Below the pieces are notes generated by a model that was not told where the DNA came from, did not search any database, and was given only the letters and a program-made list of their open reading frames with translations. The position numbers and the translations under genes were made by a program. From NCBI GenBank assembly GCA_012295275.1, contig CM022666.1, positions 77,501 through 95,000 on the forward strand: a stretch of 17,500 nt of DNA. The letters are read 5' to 3'. Numbering within the stretch: the first letter of the stretch is position 1; the number at the start of each line of letters is the position of its first letter. Positions 1-9,805 of this stretch are shown in pieces. Source of the DNA: Chrysomallon squamiferum (Eukaryota; Mollusca; Gastropoda; Neomphalida; Peltospiridae).

Positions 1-36
1 TTTATATACATGTATGTAAGTGTATATATGCGAGTG

Positions 37-99
<63 letters not shown>

Positions 100-195
100 A
101 TGTATGTAGGTTTACTGTGAGTGTAATATACATACGTACACAACAAACATACATTCTTACATATAAACACACAACAAACCTAAATACATACATTC

Positions 196-238
<43 letters not shown>

Positions 239-251
239 TATAAAAAGACGC
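1..251. repeat. TG/CA microsatellite hairpin
   Basis: (TG)n at 39-95 is followed by GTAAGAATGTATGTAGGTTT. About 60 bp later the near-complement aaacctaaatacatacattc, then cctaca, leads into (CA)n at 198-234. Outer flanks also pair (tttatatacatgt at 1-13 against acatgtatataaa at 232-244). The whole forms an imperfect inverted repeat. Confidence 0.75.
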
Positions 252-606
252 TTATTCTTACATGAATACATACACATACATATTATACCGATATATTCAA
301 AAATAAATTCATACATACACATACATCTAAACGAACCATAAAAGGATTATTATTATATCTGTTTACTTCTCTTTATTAGTTCATTAAACTTGCATCGTTG
401 TCGGGCGGCTAATGTTTTGCAAATTACAGTCAATGCACAGGACAGCAAGTTGTAGTCACCTACTAGAAATAAAAAATCACTGACCTCATCATCATCATTT
501 AAACTGTCTCTCGATTGCTCTTAAATAGTAGACTGTTACCAGTCTTCGCTGTGTTAGTAACAGAGAGACATTTGACACAGTATGGTCACGGAATGTTTAC
601 TTCGAT
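252..606. other. No gene seen
   Basis: AT-rich single-copy-looking DNA with short frames only. I see no splice-flanked coding segment and no repeat beyond a small catcatcat run near 490. Confidence 0.6.
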
Positions 607-726
607 TAACAGAATAAGCTGTGGAACCACTAGGAAAGTAGGGATCTAACAGAATAAGCTGTGGAACCACTAGGAAAGTAGGGATCTAGCGGAATAAGCT
701 GTGGAACCACTAGGAAAGTAGGGATC
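607..726. repeat. 40-bp tandem repeat, 3 copies
   Basis: Three nearly identical 40-bp units start at 607, 647 and 687 (taacagaataagctgtggaa then ccactaggaaagtagggatc). The third differs by two bases at its start (taGcGgaataag). No open frame of note. Confidence 0.95.
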
Positions 727-859
727 TACGCCTGACGGAAGTAACTGGTCAGTTAAACATTAGTTTCTGTAATGTTTGCGACCAAATGTTAGCAGAAAAA
801 GAGTTGAGCATTTAGCGACCAGGAGATGGACAGAAACAAAAACACCAATAACAACGACA

Positions 860-1320
860 ATGACAACACCATCAATAAAGACCAAAACAACCACCACCAC
901 AACCAAACAAGAAAACAACAACAACAACAACAACAATAATAATAATAATAATAATAATAATTGTAGTAGTAGTTGTTGTTGTTGTAACAGTAGTAATATA
1001 TATTTTGTACAAGTTAGGAATTGTATTATTAGTAATATTAATAACAGTAGCAGTAATAAAGTAGAGGTTGTAGTAGTAGTGGTAGTAGTCGTAGTAACAC
1101 TAGTAATTGTGGTGGAATTGTAATATTTGTAAGAGTAACATTAATAGCTGCAGTAATAGTGACAACAATAAAAACAGAGTAGTAGTAGCATCAGCAGTAT
1201 TAGTAATTGTAGTAATAGTAAAGGTAGTAGAAGCAGCAGTAGTAGTAGCAGTAGAAACAGTACTAGTTGTAGTAGTAGTAGCAGTAGTAGTAATAGTAGA
1301 AGTAGTAGTAGTAATGTTTG
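860..1320. repeat. Degenerate trinucleotide tract (CAA, TAA, then TAG/GTA)
   Basis: Imperfect CAA repeats (about 885-940) pass into TAA (939-960), then TAG/TTG and a long imperfect GTA/TAG stretch to about 1315. Reading frames over it translate as poly-Asn and poly-Val and are not taken as genes. Confidence 0.85.
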
Positions 1321-1651
1321 TTTTCTGGTGATATTATTTCACATAGCTTTGCTGTAATAAAGGGTTCACCTGTACGCTAGAAAGGGTATAGAGCTGTCTG
1401 GCGCTTGAAGAAACGAAGAAGATGCTGAATGTCACATCATTATTATTATTACTTGATTGATTGATTAACTGATTTATTCATTCATTTACTTACTGTAATG
1501 TTTTTAAAAACATTAATTGATTTGTTATATGTAAAACTGATGTATTTACAGGTTGTTGTTACGATGTGTGAAGGAAGGTTTTCAGTGCACTGACTCTGAG
1601 TGGGGTTAAAGACGTGCGTACGTAAAACTGACGGGAAATTTAGGTGTGACT

Positions 1652-1654
<3 letters not shown>
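1321..1654. other. No gene seen
   Basis: Includes tattattatt and an attgattgatt run near 1440-1490. Nothing coding is recognisable. Confidence 0.55.

Positions 1655-1746
<92 letters not shown>
1655..1746. repeat. GA microsatellite
   Basis: Uninterrupted (AG)46. Confidence 0.97.
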
Positions 1747-1748
<2 letters not shown>

Positions 1749-2286
1749 ATAAACAAAAAATAAAAAAATAATAACTGACATCTGTATGTTGACTTGTACA
1801 CCTTCATTTTAGAGAGAACGTTCTGGAAAGAAGCCACTAAGACTAGCAAAAACACCAGTGCAGACAAAACAGTGAGCTAATAAAAACAATAACAATAAAA
1901 AGAAGAAGAACAGCAACAACTATAACAAATTAATTAATTAATAATATATTCATTTACAAATAAATAATAGTGGTCTGTAACTATGTTCATTAAACAAATT
2001 TTCTCTTACTTTGGAGAGTTTTTTTATATATATATATAACAAAATGTGAGGGCGTATAACAACATATATAACATATTTGTAAATGTTACTTCTACAGAAC
2101 ATTCTGGTTTTAGAGAATTCTCTTTTATGGAGTATTCTGTTCATAGGGGTTCAGTTTATGGAATTTCAGTTTTGAGAAAGGTTTTGAAAACTTTATACAT
2201 TTTTTTCTCCCCCCACCCCACTATATGAAGTATCTATATAATACTGATCAAGATTTCATCTGCCCTGCTGTCATAGCTGCGATAGA
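1747..2286. other. No gene seen
   Basis: AT-rich; imperfect repetition of attctg/ttttagag-like words near 2095-2180. Short frames have no splice support. Confidence 0.5.
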
Positions 2287-2406
2287 ATCAAAACACACAC
2301 ACACACATGTATACATACACACTCACACACACACACACGTATACATACACTCACACAAACACACATGTATACATACATACACGCATCCATACATACATAC
2401 ATACAT
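2287..2406. repeat. CA/ACAT compound microsatellite
   Basis: Alternating CA runs and tgtatacatacac units, ending in (ACAT)n at about 2380-2406. Confidence 0.9.
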
Positions 2407-3337
2407 AACGGCAACTGTTTGCAATTATATAATACTTTTGCACCGTAAAACCACAAAACAAATGTATATTAATAATTCAACAGGTAAAGTTTATCAGTCG
2501 TAGAACAGCCTCACAATACCTGATATTCAGTTTATATTTATATTTAAATAAAAGTTTTCACTTCTGACAGACCCTGGCATATTAACACATACATACATAC
2601 ACACATATAAAGACATTTATAGGTATGTATATCATAACACACATATATAATTTATACATTCATATAGCACACACCCAAATATACGTCCAAATATACGTCT
2701 ATTCATTATACACACAGACAGGCACACAAATAAACTGACACATACATATTATGCCAGAAACGTAATGTTAATTCACTTGATTGCAAACTGTAATGAAATT
2801 TTAAACCATCAGTCTTCTACCATAAACATTTAATTTGTACTATAGCAAAGTCAAACTTTAACTTTATCGATAACATCATCGCACTTTATCTTTGTACATC
2901 AATAACATCTTAAAATAATGTTTCGTAACCATTAGGCTTTCGTTCGCTTCCCATTGTAATACAAACGTGATTCACTTGAGTGGCTGCTGTAGAGATGAGA
3001 CTGCGTTGAGGTCCCAAGCACTATTGCCAACAAGAACTGTACTTACAGAGGACTTGAAAGAACTGTTATCACTGAATGGATTTTTTTTCAAAGGTTTCTA
3101 GTTCAACGTGTAGTTCTTTCAAATAAAAAAATCTTTCTCAAATCAGACCAACAAAAATAAACAAAAAATACTACTTTATGTGTTTTTCAGGAAGTATTTT
3201 TCTACAATTAACTGGTTTGTGTTCAATACACTTGAGAGCATTAAATCTCTGACTTGTATGTAATATAATGCTCACAGGTCAAGTACGAACAGCAGAAAGT
3301 TGTCGCAGTATAAAATAATAATAATAATAATAATAAT
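2407..3337. other. No supported gene; short simple repeats
   Basis: Scattered acatac and cacaca words at 2585-2740 and a TAA run at 3313-3337. The least AT-rich part, 2935-3070, contains splice-like words on the minus strand but only a 25-nt would-be exon, so no gene is called. Confidence 0.5.
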
Positions 3338-3650
3338 ATTTTATATACATATAGATAGATTTGATAGATAGATAAACAGACATATAGATAGATTTGATAA
3401 ACAGACAGACAGATGTAGATGTTTAGATAGATAGATAAACAGACAGACGTAGTTTAAGATTGATAGACAGACATAAAGACAGATGTAGATGTTTAGATAG
3501 ATAGATAAACAGACAGACGTAGTTGTAAGATTGATAGACAGACATAAAGACAGATGTAGATGTTTAGATAGATAGATAAACAGACAGACGTAGTTGTAAG
3601 ATTTGACAGACATAAAGACAGATGTAGATGTTTAGATGGATAGATCACTC
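3338..3650. repeat. 70-bp higher-order repeat of GATA/GACA words, about 3.3 copies
   Basis: The word acagatgtagatgtttagat recurs at 3409, 3479, 3550 and 3618, giving periods of 70, 71 and 68 bp. Each unit contains gatagatagata, acagacagacgtag and gacagacataaag. A shorter GATA/GACA lead-in begins at about 3350. Confidence 0.92.
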
Positions 3651-4021
3651 TCACACGTTGTTTAGTTATGTTTCCTGTTTGTGCAGTTCATCCCATAAAT
3701 TAATAACAAAACTGTTTGTCAGTGCAAGTTTCTGATCACGTCAAAAGAACTTGTCTGTGTACATACATTAATAGTGTAATTGATACAGCTGTATCGGTTT
3801 CTCTATTGTGATGAGGCATTAATTATTCTATCACTTTGTATGCTAAGTTGATGAAAACTGAGGCTCCTTGTTGAAAAGATGAAAAAGGCGAGATAGTTTA
3901 TAGCCGACCAGATAATGTATTCTTTTCTCTTCTTGAATTTGCGTATGAAACCATCAACAGATATTCCAATTAGTCTCGATTTTCACAGACGTTCACTTGG
4001 ATCAGCATCTACAGTCGTCAA
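3651..4021. other. No gene seen
   Basis: Complex, non-repetitive sequence with normal composition and no open frame over about 50 codons with splice support. Confidence 0.5.
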
Positions 4022-4065
4022 TTTACATATGGCTACAATTTGCATATGGCTGTCGCCATAGCAAC
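4022..4065 (+). promoter_or_regulatory. Possible regulatory cluster: two CATATG boxes, octamer, X-box
   Basis: CATATGGCT occurs twice, 17 bp apart (4026, 4043). The second overlaps ATTTGCAT (4038-4045), the POU octamer. GTCGCCATAGCAAC at 4052-4065 fits the RFX X-box pattern of two half-sites with a 2-bp spacer. No first exon can be recognised nearby, so function is a guess from motifs only. Confidence 0.3.
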
Positions 4066-4399
4066 CAAAGCAATGCTTGATCATTTCACTGAGACATAAG
4101 CCAATGATTTCCAGACAAGGGGTAGAAATAATAACAAAACTAACAATAACAACAGCAGCAACAACAACGACGACGACGACAACAACAACAATAATAATGT
4201 ACAGACAGACGTCATGATTTTGTCATAAACAGGATATTTTTATTCTATTTTTATTTTCAAATATCATTTTGTAATTTGATAGCAAACACTGGTAAGCAGC
4301 AACACACAATACAATAATTTGATGTTAATTAAAACATACTTATTAAGTTTTCATTATACTATTTAATATGAATTCCATCTCTGCTATAAACATAGACAC

Positions 4400-4403
<4 letters not shown>

Positions 4404-4484
<81 letters not shown>
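4404..4484. repeat. GA microsatellite
   Basis: (AG)n uninterrupted, ending in GGGG. Confidence 0.97.
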
Positions 4485-4652
4485 ACTTAATTAAACTGGA
4501 GACTATTTGGATAAGAAAACAAATCATTTCAAACTGTCATTTGTTTATTTCTACTCGTGTACATTCTTACAAAATATAGGATGTAAAAGTACACCAAAAC
4601 AATTGGGCTGTATACAAAATATAAATATTTGATTAACACCTGACTGTTTTGG

Positions 4653-4654
<2 letters not shown>

Positions 4655-4704
<50 letters not shown>

Positions 4705-4791
4705 GCAACACAACACAACACAACACACACACACACAACACAACACAACACAACACAACACAACACAACACAACACAACACAACACAACAC

Positions 4792-4836
<45 letters not shown>
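4655..4836. repeat. Compound CA and ACAAC microsatellite
   Basis: (CA)n at 4655-4702, short ACAAC run, CA again near 4725-4736, then a long (ACAAC)n to about 4795 and (CA)n to about 4833. The pentamer looks like CA with a regular A insertion. Six overlapping reading frames over it are artefacts. Confidence 0.95.
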
Positions 4837-6410
<1,574 letters not shown>

Positions 6411-6416
6411 TTTATT
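6411..6416 (-). terminator. Candidate polyadenylation signal AATAAA for the nAChR gene
   Basis: On the minus strand this reads AATAAA, about 430 nt after the stop. It is the first exact hexamer in the 3' flank. Further exact copies lie at 6260-6265, 6075-6080 and 5824-5829, so the real end is uncertain in this AT-rich region. Confidence 0.25.
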
Positions 6417-6844
6417 GTCAAATGCAAACATGGCAAAATATCCAAGTCTGAACATGTTGATTCTTACATGCCAAACCAGCTGAAGTCTCAAAACTCCTCT
6501 GAGAATTTCAGTTCAGTTGTTAAACCTCCTTATTCACCATCAGGCTTTGTCAAATGAAAACAGTATCCATAAGACCAATTTGTTATACTTTTTTATCATG
6601 GTGGCATCAAAATCTTGTTGTAAAATAAAAATATGATAGAGTTATCTTGTACACAGAAATCTTGGTTCTGTTTTTAATAAATGTTTCACTATCAGTGTCT
6701 CAGGATAACACATTTTTTTTAAACAAGACAACATTAATGTGTTATAAAACAAAAACACATTTACCCCAGTGTCCTGTCTGGTAACACTAACACTTTTACA
6801 ACTAAGAACACAACAAGCTGCACGTGTGGACACTGGTCAGATGA

Positions 6845-7168
6845 TTATGTAAGAAGGGTCAGCGCGGTCATTGTGTACAGTAAGAAGAAAATGACGAAGA
6901 GAATGCGATCAAGGATGCGAGCAAACTCCGCCCACTGCTGACTGACGTTGTCATACGTCACATCCGCGGACATTTTACCAACGACGTAGTGAAGATATTT
7001 GTTAGTTTCTGACAGCTGCGACTCCAGTTTGCTCTCCTGTGAGTGGGGAGCACGACTCACCTGTTCAACCTCCTCCAGACCTCGCAGGCTGGCGGAAAAC
7101 ACGTTGTCCACGGGAGAGTAGCGGTCAACACAGAGCAGACGACGAAGTCCATAGTGACCAAGAAACAT
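6845..7168 (-). CDS. nAChR exon 8: cytoplasmic loop, MA helix, M4 and stop
   Basis: Acceptor TTGACACAG; 107 codons and TAA. Encodes residues 365-471. MFLGHYGLRRLL is the amphipathic MX-type segment. The middle is short (about 60 residues). SQQWAEFARILDR is the end of the MA helix, running into M4 (FVIFFLLYTMTALTLLT). The protein ends at the last M4 residues with no extracellular tail. The loop is at the short end of the family range. Confidence 0.93.
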   Translation of the reverse strand: MFLGHYGLRRLLCVDRYSPVDNVFSASLRGLEEVEQVSRAPHSQESKLESQLSETNKYLHYVVGKMSADVTYDNVSQQWAEFARILDRILFVIFFLLYTMTALTLLT

Positions 7169-8409
7169 CTGTGTCAAAAATTACATTACATTTCAAAACT
7201 GAATTTAAAATATTATGCAACATTTAAAAATTTAAAAATTAAATACAAGAAACTAGATTTAAAAAAGAATGTTGTAATTAAAAAATGTTTTAAAATGGTA
7301 GTTTTCAAATATTTTGTAAAATACTGTTCAACTGTTGAAATTTGTTAGAAGTGTTAACAGATCACCCAAAAACAATAAAGTAGTAGGATACAAAATGTCT
7401 TCACAAACATGTTAAAAGTGAAAATGTCTTCACAAACATGTTAAAAGTTAAAATGTCTTCACAAACATGTTAAAAGTGAAAATGTCTTCACAAACATGTT
7501 AAAAGTGATAATGTCTTCACAACCATGTTAAAAGTCAAAATGTCTTCACAACCATGTTAAAAGTCAAAATGTCTTCACAAACATGTTAAAAGTTAAAATG
7601 TCTTTACAAACATGTTAAAAGTGAAAATGTCTTACGCTCTGAATCCAGGCTGGGAGGGGTCTGTGTCTTGAACCCCGTACACTCAGATTGCTGACAAACA
7701 CAGACAGTATAATACTAAAACTAGTGAGGACCATGGTGGCCAGGTAGAAAACACCTGAAAACAAACCAACATTTCTTTATCTTCATTAAAATATTAACAA
7801 ATATTAACACAAATCTAATTATTTAAAACAAAAACAAAGAAAACAAGCCATGAATTAAAATGTATTTATAACTGTGTGACTTTAAAACTGTTTGTTATCT
7901 AGCCCCACCTTCCACGCAATAATAATTAGAATTAATCTGAGATTTAGAAAAATAATAGTAAATAAAAAAAAGAAGAAGAAAACAAATAGTACTAAGAATA
8001 TACTTGTTAAAAAAAAAATGTGCCAGGTAAACATGAAAGTTTTCATCTTACCTATTCGTGGAACTGATCCATGGCTGAATGGAATTGCCTCTTGTAGTAC
8101 AACAACGAGAATCATCAAACAGAGCAGAATGAACAAACCTGTCAAAAAAAAGAGTAAAATAATGATATACACACCACACACACACACACATTCACATACA
8201 AATACATTCAAAAATACCAGAAATGTTGGTACAAACATGTAGAAACACATATATACAGTCACAAACACATATACAGTCACAAACACATACATAATCACAA
8301 ACACACACATATATATACACTGTCACAAACACATACATAATCACACACATACATACAGACTTGCATAAAGTCACACACATCTATCCACAAATTCTTACTG
8401 TGACACTAT

Positions 8410-8466
<57 letters not shown>

Positions 8467-9723
8467 CATGTAGACACTCATGCACATTCACACACCCAGA
8501 CACACCCAGACACACACACAAACATGCACATGTTCATAGATAGATTCCATACACATTCACACTGAGAGATTCTTTTAATTTATTTTAATTCCATCAATAA
8601 GAAAAGTTCACCAGTTTAACCAGTTTAACCAACCATATGCTGTTTTTTCATGAGAACGAGAAGGAAGCAGAAACAACATGGGAACGAGAAGTCCAAGAAG
8701 AGCTGAAGGTCCAATAGCGAGATAGCGATAAAACGACTGTCTTCTCTTCAGCTTGCACGTCACAGACAGCACAGTGAAGGGATCACTACAGCAGTTGTAG
8801 TGGACGTTTTTTATACTTGCCCTCGCCTTATTGCCAACCAGCAGCCACTGGGGGTGTTCAGTTCTGTGAAATGATGATGTGTCTGTCAGTATGTCAGTGT
8901 CGCTTTTGTTGCCACTTTCCATGAAGCTGACAGACATCTGTGTAGCTGAGTGTGACCAGGAACCGAAGTCAATGTGACAGATCTGTGTGTCGTAAGGAAA
9001 TTTAGTCATGTCCATTGGACACCTGACAGAAAGAGTCAACATTGGTATCCAGAACACAGTCCCATCATGCATCACTGGAAGAATGTCTTCATACAGATGT
9101 TTTGATGGTTCTGAAGAGGCACTGAAATGTTTTGAAATTAAAATAATACAAATAAGACAAAATATAGCAAAATAAAATATCTATAATGTTAAGATATACT
9201 GGACATGAAATTATGGATATCATTTTGTTCTGCCTACCTAATTTTTTTAATTCATAAGCTCTTCCATTTAGTATTAAATATTTTGAAAGGTATATTTTGA
9301 GAATAATAAAACAAAAAAGTTGTTAACTAAATTTATATTAAACTTTTGGTAGGAAAAAAACAACATGAAATTCAACATAAAAATATATTTTCAATTTAGA
9401 TGATATTTTATATGTGATATACCCTTTAACTAAACTGTGGCAAATTCTGAACAATGAAAAAAAAATATTTCCAAGGTAGAATTATATATATTTCAGTTAC
9501 TGTAATTTTCTAATGTTACATGTACTACAGTTATAGATAAAAATATGAAGAAGTATATTGAAGTAAAAAATATATATATATATATATCAGTGAAATAGTG
9601 AGAAACGAATGAAATTGACAAACACAAAAATGTAAAAAGAAAGTCAAGTGAAAGTGAAATGAATAAAGAGATAATGATGGGAAAGGACAGTAATAGTGTA
9701 AAAACAAACTATGAAATGAAAGT

Positions 9724-9805
<82 letters not shown>

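Noticed and set aside
42-341. Reading frames of about 100 residues on both strands over CA/TG repeats
   Set aside because: They translate as HTHT or CVCV dipeptides from the microsatellite; no gene signal.
776-1331. Two plus-strand frames with poly-Asn, poly-Ser and poly-Val
   Set aside because: Products of the imperfect trinucleotide tract; no splice sites or domain.
3030-3090. 25-nt minus-strand exon before GTAAGTAC
   Set aside because: Too short and without a partner exon; a lone good donor is not enough.
7392-7634. Regular 29-bp repeats as a CRISPR array
   Set aside because: Units are directly head-to-tail without spacers and lie in a eukaryotic intron.
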